In this document: one piece after another, positions 40,301 to 54,600 of the stretch
Layout of the letters: every line of letters begins with the position of its first letter
How positions within the stretch are numbered: the stretch's first letter is position 1
Origin: Vanilla planifolia
Lineage: Eukaryota > Streptophyta > Magnoliopsida > Asparagales > Orchidaceae
NCBI GenBank assembly: GCA_023846275.1
Contig: CM043871.1
Location: 28,736,569 to 28,800,568 of the forward strand
Length of the DNA stretch: 64,000 nt
Direction: 5' to 3'
Notes under the pieces: model-generated
Databases searched by the model: none
What the model saw: only the letters and a program-made list of their open reading frames with translations
Told to the model about the DNA's origin: nothing
Translations under genes and position numbers: made by a program

Positions 40301-43300
40301 CAAATTTTATGTGCATAACACTTGCTAAGATCCCCTTCTTTTAATTAAGAACCGAAGAGGGAACCATTAACCCCCTTTTGATATTGTTACTATAAAGATT
40401 AAAGATCCTCTCTCTTACATAGGTTTAATCATGCTGTTATCTATAATAATGGCAACATATGTAATCTATTTAATGAAGAATTGTGGGTGACTGCTCCATT
40501 TGTGTTTTCATAAGCTATCACTGATCTTTACATTCTTTCTTGAAATTAAATTTGATTCATCTAGTAGTATGTGCCAAACTGTTAGCAGGTTTGTTACCTA
40601 GAGTTCTCAGCATCAAAACTAAACAATGATAGTGCTTACTACTTGGAGGACAATGTCTCAATTATCACATATAGTTTTAGAATCAGACAAACGTGGCACA
40701 TAAGAATCAGCCCATATGTTTTACTTTCCAAAACCATTTATTCTAACTTTCTTAAGATTTAAAGGGTATAATTTCTATATATTTATATATATTTAGATAT
40801 GTGTGTGTGTGTGTGTGTGATTCATCTACACAGCAGCAGGGATTTATGCCCTAACCAGCATATGACATGTTCGTTTGACTTACTGTATGCTGGACTCAAC
40901 TTATGGTATTTCAAAAAACTGCATACATTATGTCAAGCATGCACTGTATGCCTACCGCTCAGACACCCACACAAACCTTGCTGTAAAGAGTTAAACCAGC
41001 TCTAAAGATACCAATCCAAGGGAAATCAAATGCTAACTTTTTGAAGAAACTCCAAGTTCAGAAGGGCTCAAAGAAATTAATGAAATAGCAACTCAAATTT
41101 TCCTAAACAACCCATTGTCTAATGACAATGCCTGTTGAACTACGCTGAAACAATTTCATTGAAAAGCCAAAGAAAACTCAAGCTGTAAAGCACAAGTAAC
41201 CTTTCTTAGCTCTCCCAGCAGCCTTAGCATGCGGAAAACAATAAAACTAGAACAAACCATTTGAAAACTTCATGCAAGGCTTACCTTAATCTCTTCATGC
41301 ATGCAACTCCGAATGCCTTGCCAAAACTTTTCTTGAAGTTATTCTTGCTGCAGCACCTAGGAAGCCCTCTTATTTTACTCCAACAGCAACATATCCAACA
41401 ACTCCTAACCCAGCTATCTCACGCTCCTTCTAACCACAATTGCAATCACCAAAAATTGCTGAAATTCTTCCTCCAACTGTAGTTCATAAAAGCTGTTTCA
41501 AAGGCTCTTTTTCACACTTCTTTGCTTGCTAAATTGCTAGCTGGCTCATAACAGCAACCCTTCCCATCTTTCCTCTTTAAATAGGACAGGCCCAAGCTGT
41601 AAGCAATATGCATGCCAAAACTAGCATTCCACTCAACTTAATCCTTATCCTAAGTAGCACAAAATGTGTTTTTACTCACTTACTAAATTGCTCCTCTTAG
41701 CTGTTTAACGAGAAGGAAGAAAAACAACTCCAACTGCTAATATGATAAGGAAAAGAAGCAAATCAATTTAAAATAAGTTCTTTTATTTCTTTAATTTTAT
41801 AAATTCATAATAAATTTAATAGAGTTTCAAAAGTTACAAAGCAAGTTTCTTTGATTTCTTGTATTAAGCTTTTTTTGCATGTATGCTAAATTTCAAATTC
41901 TAAGTTTTGCTTATTGGTATGATTTTTGGGTTGCAACCAAAATATTATTATTTTATTATAATATCTAAGTTTCAAAATATCAATTGTATATTATTAGATA
42001 TAAATATTTACAAGCTTATATACTTAATTCCTCATTTATCATATTATATGACAAATCAAAACATTGGGATATTACAAATCTCTTCACATAATTTATTTTC
42101 ATCCTTCCCTCTTTTCAGCCATGCACTCCATTTTCTTTGATAGACATAGGTTTCTTATTGTTCACTTTATTATACTATGATCTTTGCACCATAATAAAAA
42201 TTCAAGCATAACATTTGGTGGGGGATGAATAATCCTTTGTTGAACCACATAAGCTCTAAAGAAAATATTTTATTTAAATGATAACAAATTCTTTAATTAC
42301 CTAATTTATGATCTCACATGTCTGCTTAGTGTATAATAATTTATTTTTAAGATAATAAACAAAAATATCACTTATTGTGATGGGAACTAAAGATACCTCT
42401 AAAGCAATCACTTGAAGGCAAGAAGAAAAAGGCCATCCACCATGAGGATCTATATGTCCAAGAAGCATTTCAAGGGTTTATATTATTTAGGACATATGTA
42501 AGGATTAAGAGGTAAGTTACTATTTCAAGAGTTCACATCTCGGACACATTGACATTTTATTTAGAAGAGCATAATTTTAAATGCTAATCTCAAAGGGCAT
42601 GTGCATAGAATTTTTGAGATACATTGAATTGAGTGAATAAAAATGAGTAATTTCACGAGAATTTTCATTAAAAATGGTGACATTTAAGTTTAGAAAAGAT
42701 AGTAAAAAATTATTTGAAATTAAATTAAATGTATGATATGTTATCAATAACGTACAATATGTGTAGCATCTTTTTGATAGTACACAAAAGAAGAGGGTAA
42801 TCCGCTATAGTGTTAGCACTGCACTAGACTTATATACATTACATTGAAATCACCATACTATACATTTAGTTTAAAATGGGTGAAGTACTTTGGCAACGGA
42901 CTATGCAATAGTGTATAAATAAGAAATCCAAGACTGACGTATGATACATGGTTTCTTGTATATAATACGTTTAGTTTATTTGAAGTTTGTGAGCTTAACA
43001 AGCAATTCTTGAGACTTAAATACGATATATTTTTTTTATTAATCTACAATACATTTAGGTCAAAGGGCATGATATACTTAGGTGAACATGAGATACTTAA
43101 TATATTTAAATGGTTATTAACATCATAGTATGTAATTATTGTGCATTTGGTGCATTAAATATAAAAATATAAAAAATGTTTAATTAGAAAATTAAATTTT
43201 GCAAACTACATACTTTTATATGACATGTTTTTATTAATATATAATATGTTTAGTTAAGGATAATTTGTACACAACATATATTGAGAAACACGAAAATATC

Positions 43301-46300
43301 AGTATTGCTCATAATTTATTAATGTATAATATGCATAGGTCAAAAAATGTGCAACATATACATCTTATCTTTAACATACAATATGTATGGGAGCGAAAAG
43401 GTGTAAGACTAGTTTGATTATAAGAAAAGTTGATTTTAGCCATTAGGTGAACATTGGAGGTCACATGGGAGTCTTTTTCTACTATAGCCTATATAAACCC
43501 TTAAAATTCTTAACATCTGATAGATGATGTGTTGTTGAAGTCTTGGTATGAGCTTGATATATATTAGGAAGCTTTTAAGAGTGCCCGCCTTGCTACATCT
43601 TTACAAGAGAGTGTGAGCTTCATTTCTATATCATTTGAGAATGTTATTACTACATGTGTAAAGTAGTATTGAAGGTTCTCATTTAACATCATTCATACAC
43701 TCCATCTCATAATACTTTTGACTAAATTGGTAACATTTATTTTTCAATCTATTAGTATTATGTTATTCTTGTATATTTGTTTACATAGAGTGAGATTTTG
43801 CAGTGTACCTTGTATCTTTTGTATTTTTCTTTTCTTGGCCTTGCTTTAAATTATATAGTGTGGAGAGGTTGGCTGAGCTCTTGGTCAAATAGTATGGAGT
43901 GGGGTTGTAGTTGTTCTAAGAAAAGTCTTAGTTTCTATGGGGTTTTCTACGTGGCTACAACGAAGGAATATTTGGATAGTATTGCCAAAGCTTGTGGCTT
44001 AAGAGTGTACGTAGGCTTGTTAAATCAAATCACCAAAAAGTATTATGTTCTTTATCTTACTTTTACGTTATATACTTACTTGCATGCAACCTTGGAGAAG
44101 TGAAATAACTTGAAACATTTGCAATAGAGGGTTGCTTAATCAATTGCAATTTATAAAAGCTTACTTGAGCAATAGCTTTGGAATTTGTCTTTTGTAAAAC
44201 TTAGAATATCAATTCACTTCTCTCTTTATGTTCCTTGGATACACAACATCTCCTACCTTTTGACTTTTTTTGTTCTATACGTTTGGTGTTATACTTGATT
44301 TTCAAAGGAATTCTTATTTCATTAAAACAGTAGTCATTGGATTTGTCCTAATGAGACTTTTTGAAATTACAGTTTCTTTTTAAATTTGAGCTACCTTTGA
44401 TTTCAACGTAAAATTTGTTGACTCGTTGCCACCCAAAATGCTCACTACAACTCAATAATTAATCCTATATACCATACCAAATATCTGTTCATAATAATAC
44501 ATTTACCAAAACATTTTTGAAAAATGTTTTTCCTATAACTAAGCAAAAATTTGAATAATTATGAATTATTAACTTAAGTGAATTCCAGGCCTCAAGAATC
44601 CTACAGTTTAGTTTTTTAGTGCTGTCTTCTTCATGATTTTGGTGCCTAGTAGAAACCAAAAGGCTAACATAGTCAAAGTTAGCTCAAACTTGCTTGAATC
44701 ATTTAAGATGGTTCTTGAGCCAATTGTGTTTCTCTAGCACCTTTTAGTCTAAACTAGACATATTGTTCCCTATCATGATTGTTATACCAATTGAATTGCT
44801 TTCAATTGGTAATCCTCCATAAAAGCCTTGGACTCTTATATGTCATGGCCAGCCAAGAAGCCTGCAACTCTTGCCTGAAAGCTCTCTAGATTTAATTAAC
44901 TTTTCCTCTGAGCAAAACAAGGAGCCCCCAAGAGAATATCAAATGCATGGGTTGTAAGACCCTCCTTGTAAGACCAACCTTGCTATTCTCTTCAGCTAGG
45001 TCAGATTGACTGGAAAATCTTGTTGTTTCCATTAAGCCAACAAGTCACCAAATAAATAAAGGAAATGAAGGCCAACTCCTAATTTTTCTTGCATGAATTA
45101 TTCATGACTATCTATAAATGGACTTTGTCACTGACCCACCAACATAAGATCAATAAGCCTAGGAGAATTATGAACTCCTGATCCAGGGGTAAGCAAGGTC
45201 TATGGGGTAGAGCATGGAGAGGGCTCACACATGAGGAGAGTTCACTAGATCTAACGATTTACCAATCATGTTGCAACATCAAACTAAGAAACCCACTATG
45301 TTTGGATGGGAACCTCTTACCATGATTGCCATGAAGTTCCCACAACTTCACAAACTTCTGCCAACTTGTGAGTTGCTCATTTCTGATAACCAACCATGTG
45401 TGAGGTCCAGTGATTTACCTAAGAAGGTTAATTAAGATTTTTGGTCTCCAGTCTATCATAGTTTGTTATCATCTTTGTATTTCTTTTACATACCCAAAAC
45501 TTGAAAGAACTCCATTGACTGTTGTTAATGTTGTCCATACAATTTGCAAGTATATTTCCCACTCTGACTCATTATGCATCTTACCTAGGAGAGTCAAATC
45601 TAGAGTATGCAAGAATAAATGTACCAGTGAATTGAATGATAAAAAGTTTTGTTCCATATACTAGCATTTTCTACCTCACAGAAAGACCTCTAGGAGTGGT
45701 ATATTGGGGGTACTAGTAAAGGTATTTACTACATTTAAAGAGAGTTGTTAATGATCCATTTGTCTAGGTGACAGAATCACACCAAACCTGTCTAATATAA
45801 TTGCCTGCACAACAGTGATAGGAATTGTCCATTTCACCCGCAGGTGAAACACATTATTTATATTCTCTTATAAGCCACCTTTTAATACAAGCATTTAACA
45901 TCCCAAGGGAAATTGATAACATGTGAGTATTAGGTTTGGGGTTATCCTGTTGTACATACTAGGTTTGGTTTTGCACTATTTAAAAAAAGCATCGTTGTTG
46001 ACAAACACTCTTCTTTTCAATCATGGCAAGTAGTGGGTGCTGTTTGCACTAATGAAATCTACCGATTTCCCAATTAGTAGGGATATTACTGCCCCTTCAT
46101 TATATTATTTTAATAACTGAAAAGACCCTTTTATCTTCACAACATATAATTATTATTTTTATGTTTTGTTTACAACTAAAAAGTCAAATGATTGTTTGGT
46201 CAACATCTTCAAAATAAGCAATTATCAAAATAGATTTTCAAATACAAAACTTTTAACAATAATACTTCTTAAATTAATTTTTTATTAATTAACTAAATTC

Positions 46301-48537
46301 TCAGCAACAATTTTGTTTAACCAAGAATTAGGAAAATGCATCCTCAATACTAAAAGAATCAAACTTCAATGGGATTTTGAATGCGATCACAATATGTAAG
46401 AAAATACTTGTGATGAGTAATCTAAAGGAAATTTGGGAAATTGTATCAAGCCGTTATCTTAGGAGATGCACAAGTATTACTTTTCATGCCTGAGGAGCAA
46501 CCAGTAACCTCATGAAGAAGCACATGCATTTTTTCTGAAAACATCTTGCCATTCCTTTGTCTCGAATTCTACCTTATAGAATCCCTCTCTGGATGGAAAC
46601 ACTCTTCAGCCACTCAAAACCTTATTTGGCCCAAAGCTCCTTCATTCTCACCTTTAAGAGGATCAAATTTATCCACAAAATTGGCATGCGAAGTCACTTT
46701 CTACTCTCCGAAATTTAAGGGCTTAATAAAAATGCACCCATCTCAATCTCCTTGACTATGTGAATCCTCTCCTCCATTGGTACCCAACAAGCAAGAATTC
46801 GGTTGCCATCCGACCTTAGGTGATTTGGAAATGGATTTATTGTCAGTTTGGTTGCCATCCATTTTCTATGTAACCACTTTCTCAACCTTTAGAGGAACTA
46901 ATCTACTCACTAGATGTGCAATAGATACGTAGGTACAGTTACTTTCCCACTTCTCTTAGGCTTTGTGAAGATCTTTGAAAATTATACCCTTCTAAACTTC
47001 CTAGGCATTGTAATCCCTTCCATGCCAGATGCTTTAGGTCAAATACCAACCCCACCATAGTCTTAGCTGATTTAGGCAGGTACCAATCATTGCTTTTCTT
47101 ACTGCAGTATGGGTTGAAGTTCATGAGTTGATTGCATCACAACTGGTTGCAAGGTTACCCTCCTCCTCAAGCTCTGTGCAAATTTCTTGGTGATCACCTC
47201 TGCCATTCCAACAATCACCATCACTTAGTCATATGTTGTTTCTGTGCATCTAGTTTTCTGTTGCACTATCAAAGGATGCCCTTTGTTTCTAGTATTGCAT
47301 TGGCCATATGAGCATTTAAGGGGACTAAAGAGAGAGTGACAATAGGGAATTTAGGTTCAGTTGTGAAAATCGTTGAGTTGATGAAAATTTAGGAGGAAAA
47401 TGTTGTACTAGAAACCTCTATGAGCAAGAGAAGACCCCTTCCAGAAAATGAATATTGTCTATTAAGGAGAAAAGTTTGCGGACAAAAGACATCTTCCAAA
47501 CGTTAAGAGTGACATCACGAAATTGTTTAACGGCAATGAAAACCATCATCAAAAACTATATTCCATTGGTGCTTTGTGGGGTCTCCCTTTAGTTTTTACC
47601 TTTTAAGTAATTGTGAGCTTGTCACTGTTCCTTCTTTGATGCTCTTCTACATGTTTTAAACAATTCTTGCATTGTTGAGCTTTGTGCATTAGTTATTTCT
47701 TTTGCATTGAGCACCTTTGGTGTTTCATCTGCCTTGGATTAAATGTCCAATCGTTGTTACCTATTTTCTATGCCATTTGCTCCTAGTTTCTAATGTATTG
47801 CACAAACAAACTGTTTTTTAAGTTGTAACTTTGAATGCTCAGGATGTCTACCTGCATACAAACTGTTTGGCAATTTTAGCAAACATGGCTCCTGATGTTC
47901 ACAGATTAAGCTCATATGCATCACAGAGGCTAGTTAGCCTCTTTGATATGCTCTCAAGGAAGTATATTTCTGTTTCCTTTTATTTGATCTTATTTGTAGG
48001 TCCTTATTTATATTTTATCTAAGTGATGTATAATTAAGTTCTCTGTGCGCTTTGATTCTTCATGTGCTACAGGTATACAAAATTAGCTGAGTTAGTGGAC
48101 GGTAAAGCTTTCAATGTTTCTACAGGAAGTGCTATTGAGGATATGGTACTCTAAAATTTACATGTTCTTGTTGTGTGATCAATGTGCTATTTGTTGTCCT
48201 AGATCTTTTTAAATCTTTTGATTGGTTTATGAGGGATATTGCTAATTGATATATTTGCTCGCAGTCAACTGAACTTCATCTTTATACTGATTTTCTAAGA
48301 ATAGTGTTGGAAATTTTGAATGCAATCCTAACATGTGCCTTACCACGAAATCCAGAGGTATGTATATGACTAGTCTTTTTATGTATCTTACTTTCATTTA
48401 TTCCCAGCTTGGTTTTATGTGTTCTTTTAATAGGTTGTGTATGCTTTAATGCATCGGCAAGAGGTGTTTCATCCTTTTAAGAATCATCCAAGATTCAATG
48501 AGCTGCTTGAAAATATCTTTACAGTAAGCTATCTATA

Positions 48538-48612
<75 letters not shown>

Positions 48613-51600
48613 TTGTATTTATATATATATCAATGATTATAATATCTTCATAGTATTAATTTTATATTTCAATTACTTTGTTGAGTCAAACTTACAATGA
48701 TTTTCTTTTGGCAGGTTCTTGATTTTTTTAACGGACGAATGGATATGCAGCGAAAGAATGGTGAATGGTCTGTGGACAATGTCCTTCAGGTTATCATAAC
48801 AAATTGTCGTTCGTGGCGTGGTGAAGGGATGAAGGTTTGCTTCATTTGCCTTTTCTTTTCATTATATGAGCGATTATTTCTATGAAAAATGCTTATATGA
48901 ACTCATTCCATCGTTCTCAAATTTTATTGTATAGCAGATGTTTACTCAGTTACGCTTCACCTATGAGCAAGAGGGTCATCACGAGGAATTCTTTATTCCT
49001 TATGTATGGAAGCTAATTCTTGGCCACAGGTGATCATTGATTTATTTTGATTGCAAACTGTTAAAAGCATGATTTGGGCTTTAAAACATGAATTAATGAC
49101 TAATCATAAAATGCTGGAGCTTATTATTCTTTCTGAGACATGATCATGTCTTCTGCCTGTCAGTTGAAAGTACCGCTTTGATCCTTATATTTAAGGCAAC
49201 TTGCTTTATAAAGAAAAGTTTGATCAAGATGACTGGCTACTTGAAAGTGTTTAATTGAAAGTTGTTTGGCCTTCTTATCTTTGAAATATTTAATGATATG
49301 AGCTTTACCTTTTTCAAAATGACAAAGCTATGCTACTCCTATTACTTATCTCACGATGTGTTGGACAAAACTATTTATGTTCTTTGATAATATAATTTGG
49401 TAACCTACATATGACTAGCAATGTATGTGTTTAATACCAAACTGATCAGCATGTAGCATAATAATATTTAACATAAAAATAGTGTATGAGAACCCTATTC
49501 ATAATATGAATGCAAAATAGATGAAATTTTCTCAAACATAATCATGTCATATATCTACTTAGTATAGCTTGAAATTTTTTAATTTATTTCTTTTTTTATT
49601 AAATTCTGAGTTGAATCTCTTTCGGCAACTTAACTTCTCATTCATTGTGAACCAGATTCATATTCAGGACAGATGCCATCAATTTGTTTCCAACGGATAT
49701 ACTTGTAAGTGTTTTTTATCGTTAGCTTAGCAATGGCCTTATAAATTTCATTCATTCAAGCCGTTGAGATTTGTAGTTAATATATTTCTCCATCATGCAA
49801 AGTTTGATAATAAATCAAGTTTATTGTAACATATATCACGTGTATGGAAAGAACTATAAGACAGAAAACTGTGTAAGCTACTTGAGAGGAACTTTTATAG
49901 TATATTCATTGAATGGATTTATTTATCAAGAAATTAATTATTTATGTTCTATAATATCCATTTAACAATATGCTTTAATTACTTAACAATTAAATATAAA
50001 TTTTAGGGCATTCCAAATGCATTTGTTGTTTGAGCAAACTAGCTGAAGATTTGCAACCAATGCCACAGGATATTGGAAAAAAAGTGAAGTTTAAAATGAG
50101 GATGTAGAAGTATAATATTTATTCATGTAGATGCTGCTTTCGGTGATATTTTTGAAGTTCAATTTTTAAGTTGGATATGAAGAAAAGGACAAAAGTACAA
50201 TTCATTGATGGTCATTGAGCAAGTAGCTGTTTTTGATAAACCATATGCTACCAGATGATCCAGATATAATCATTTGGAAGACCCTTGGAGGAGCCAATGT
50301 TGATCCAACAAGAGATGGAGATTATATTTTGACAAAAGTGTATTTTTGACGTGACTAGATACAAAGTTTGCATTTTTCCTTACATTTGCATCATTCTCAT
50401 TTGAGGCAATTATTTGATGACTATATCTTGATGCTGTTGGAATTCTTCAGATGTTCGAGCTAAAAATTTGTATAATATTTTCTAAATTTTACAAAGTTTC
50501 AGAAATTATTGATCATTAAATTTTGACTTTAAAGCGATAGGTTGTCTAAAATATGGATTGTCTTAGAGATTAAACTTTAGATCAGATGTTTCAATCTTAG
50601 CATCAGGTGGGTTGATCTTCAAATTAGATGGTTCAATTGATAGTTTTTTTCCTACCCAAGGATGATCAAATAGTTTGGTATTGCTGATTGATTATCCGAT
50701 CAATCCAAAACAAAGGTGATTTGTGCAAATATTTTGATTTTTTAAGTGCAAACTTGGATCTTTTTTAAACTAGAATATTTCTTGATTATCTTGGGATATT
50801 TTTGATTCAAAGTTTTCTTATTTTGATAATGATTTGGAATTAGATCAAATTTACGAAAGTTCTTTTACTTCATGCATTTATATTTAGGACATAAATATTT
50901 TTGGTTTCTTTATATTTCTAGGATTCTCTTCATGTATTTTTCTTTTAATTTATTATAAATAGAAACTTAAGAAGTTGTAATATAATCAAAGAGGATGAAT
51001 CAAGTTCTAAAATTAGGGTTCTATCTTAGACTAGTAAAAAAAATAAAAAATCCAAAAGATAGATTATTATTGTAGAGAAGAGAGACTTGATTTACATTAC
51101 CCATACTCCAAGATGGACTTTGCATGAAATCATAATATGAAATTGTGATTTATGAAGATAGAGAATAGAGACTATTTTTTTTAGGAAAGAGTTACATGAT
51201 TTATGTTATTCCCTCCCCAAGATGAAACTTGCAGCCAAAGCACAACTTGAAGTTGTGTTCAACTCAAATACTCTAGGTCTATTTTTAACTTTAGATGAAT
51301 TCTTAGCTTTCAAAATCTTTATCTCAACAACCATTGCTTTGAGAGGCTTATCACCAAAAAAATACTTTTCACTAAGGTTCTCCATTGATGAGCTTTTTAA
51401 TGTTAAGAAATCCATGCCATGTTGTTGGTAGGGCATGGCTGTGAAAGAGTAAGAAGGATATGAATGGAATGTGGAAGAGGGCAAGAGAGAGAATGAAAAA
51501 GTTAGAATAAGGGAGTGTAAAATGACTGAATAGAGATTACCATTAAGGGAAGGAGATATTGTGAATATTAAGATCATGGTCATAATTCTCTATTGATTAG

Positions 51601-54600
51601 ATAATCATTGAAGGAAAAAGCTATAAAAAAAAAGAAACCCATTGTATTATCATTTATCCTTTAACCTTATAAAGATGTAACTTGTATTATCACACTTGAA
51701 ATATATGCATTTATAAACATTGTTAGTTAATGTAACTATATTTAGATTTATACCTATATCACTTTTTTATCTCTTTTTCTTCTTCTTTTTCCTAATATAC
51801 AAGTTAACCACCTCAAAAAATTTAAATAGAAAGAAATAAGTCTATGCTTACTCAATAAATAAAGCACGGGTTAACATAGAAGCATGTGCATGTATGAAAC
51901 TTACAATTTCAACGACATTTTATATATGAAACGATAAACAAGATTCATTTCAAACATTTCCTTACAATAATCAAAATCATAATACTTTTAAGTCTTCTTG
52001 TGTAATGCTTTAATTATTTTTCGTATATTCCTTTCATTTGAGATTAAGAGACTTATGGTCATAGTCTTAGTTATTTTTTTTTTTTCGAAAAGTTGGCTAC
52101 AACTTATATTAATAATCTATGGAGGTTCATGCACAGCATTTTGCTTTTACATGTGAGTCAAATCAATGGAAATACTATCAAAAAAAGATACAAAACAAGC
52201 AATCCAATTAGTTGCAAGATTATCCTTCCTAAGAACATGTGTAAGTTTATGCTTTGAGAACGAATAGGGAGTAATAAAGGCCTGTCAGATTAGGGGATCA
52301 TAATCTAACAATGTTGGTGCACTAGAAAAAAATCTAAATTGCAATAATAACATCACAATTGAACTACACAGAAGATTCAGGAGGAAGGTAGTGATGTGCT
52401 AATAGGATAGCCGTATAAAGAGCCCTCTACTCCATAACATAAGGGGTTGTTGAAGAAGCACCAAAACACTTGGTGCAATCATCAAGGCTCTCAAGCTATC
52501 CCAGATAATAATAGCAAGTGCAATAGACCCACAATCATTATTAGAGCCATTGCATGTACAAACCAAGTAGAGGGAGTAGCTACTGATTAAGAATTGGGGC
52601 CAAGTGACCCAAAGGACTCCCAGGTGTCCATCAGACTTAAGGTGAGTACCTAGGTATACTAAGAACAATAGACTTAAGAAAAGCTGTCAGAGAGAGGGAA
52701 GGTCGAGCATGCGTGTTATATTTCTTGTTGCACCACAAAAAGTAGCATGTGGCAAAAAGGCCCAAGGGCCTGTCCCTATGGTGAAAAGATATATGCTACT
52801 CAATCTCAAAAAGAGTAACGTGGATAAACGATGGATGAAGCCAAAATGAATCCTCAGTCACTAGGAGGGAGAGAATTGATGTTGCACAATAACACTACAA
52901 GAGAATGTGATCAGTATCTTGAATAAGGTGGCCATAAGAGGGTTAGCACTAGACTAAGCAATATGATGTTTGGACAGCCAATCCATGGTGGGGATGCCTT
53001 ATATTGTAGTCTTCACAATGACACACAGTTGAGCATAGATCCTCCAAGCCTAAGAGTTAAGCATGCTAGCAATGTCAATAGCTATAATACAAGATAAAAT
53101 TATTGGCCTTCCTTAGTAGATTTTCAAACCAAGCTATCCCATCTAACAAGTTTGAATTGACTCATGCGTAAAACACACTACGCAAGGCCTTGTCTAAAGT
53201 GATTAGATAGCACATCCATATCCTAGGTAACAATAACCCCAATAAATGTAGGAGTGAGATCAAAAGTGGGAACCTTGATGTTGATAAAAGGTGCCCATTT
53301 GGAGAGAGATAGAGTGTTAATCTAAACATGGGAATTGCCACAATGTGTCTGCAATAAGGTAAAGTGGTTGCCATACTAAGCCTAAAGAGTCTGCACTCAA
53401 AAAATGTCCTCACGGGCAAGAAAATGACGAACATAACATGCAAGAAGAGCACCCCCTCCGCTCATAAAATGGGGGTCCCAAGGCCCTCATCAGCCTTAGT
53501 TTGGCAACCAAGTCCTAATGGAGATGTTGCAATCAAGCATATGATGAATCCCCTTCATCATAAGTACTGAATGAGATGCTTAATCCTCGAGATAACACTT
53601 TCTAGGACATTCAAGTGAGATGAGTTGTAAACTAGGATAGTAGACAAATTAGAATTGATAAGGACTACCCTCTTAGTCATAGAAAGGATGTGCACCCCCC
53701 AAGAAGAGATCCTATTAGACATTGTCTACAAGAGGTGATCAAAGTCAAAAGAAGAGAAACGCTTGATGTAAAGGGTGATACCCAAGTATTTCCTAGAAGT
53801 GGGCTGTCACATATGAAACTTTTTTGTGATCATATTGTAGTGGCAAGGAGACATACCTCGGCTAAAATAAATAGAAGATTTATGAAGATTAAAATGTTGC
53901 CCAGACATGCTTATGCTAGAATAGACAAAAGGTTTTCATGGATAAAAGTGTTACCCGATTGCAATGGCATATATGTTGAGGATACCTTGAAATAATTGTG
54001 ATTGATACATAGAATGTTGACCCATATAATATAACATCATTAGTAAAGATCGAGTTACCAAAGACTTTGATGGGCAAGCCCTGATTTCTATAGTGAAACC
54101 ACAATCAATCTTTTGTTTTATAAGGAGTGGTAAGTATTCTAAGCATATTATGAAAGGATAGGATGATAGAGGACATCCTTGTTTGAACCCATAAGAAGCC
54201 TGAACCCATGAGAGTTGGTGATTATTGAAAGGAATAGAGTATTTGAGGCCAAAAACACAAGCTTGAACCAAGGCACACCAATGAAGTGGGAACCTCAAGT
54301 GCTAAATCATATAGAGCATAAGTCCCACCTAATTCTATCATATGTCTACTCCAGATCTACCTTGATGGTCATTTGTCCCTCAAAAGAAGAGGAGGTAGAC
54401 AGGCGATGCATGAGCTCATAAGTGATAAAATAGTTGGTTCTCCTTTCACAAAGGCTCCCTACTCCAGCGCTATAACATCAACAAGGACATATTGAAGATG
54501 ACGAACCAACGCATTGGCTACAACTTTGTGTCATATTATAGAGATTGATGTACCAAACTGATTGGACTTAATGGTCCATTTGATATTTGACATAATAACT

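Noticed and set aside
43798-44103. A 101-codon plus-strand frame as a gene
   Set aside because: It lies in the U5-like part of an LTR-like segment, has no recognised domain and no splice context.
37840-44250. One LTR element with its two LTRs at 37.84-39.42 and 42.70-44.25 kb
   Set aside because: The two segments share layout and orientation, but their TATA-flanking and downstream sequences do not align by eye, and no gag or pol motif was seen between them.
33612-47842. Intron 10 as a break between two genes
   Set aside because: Exon 10 ends in phase 0 at NYNLTRMR and exon 11 begins DVYLHTNC, which continue each other as in other plant dymeclins. No terminal or initial exon features lie between them.
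51206-51583. A 125-codon minus-strand frame
   Set aside because: Low-complexity S/L-rich start, a competing open frame on the opposite strand and no known domain.
53690-53995. A 101-codon plus-strand frame
   Set aside because: It is antisense to the LINE reverse-transcriptase region and has no domain of its own.
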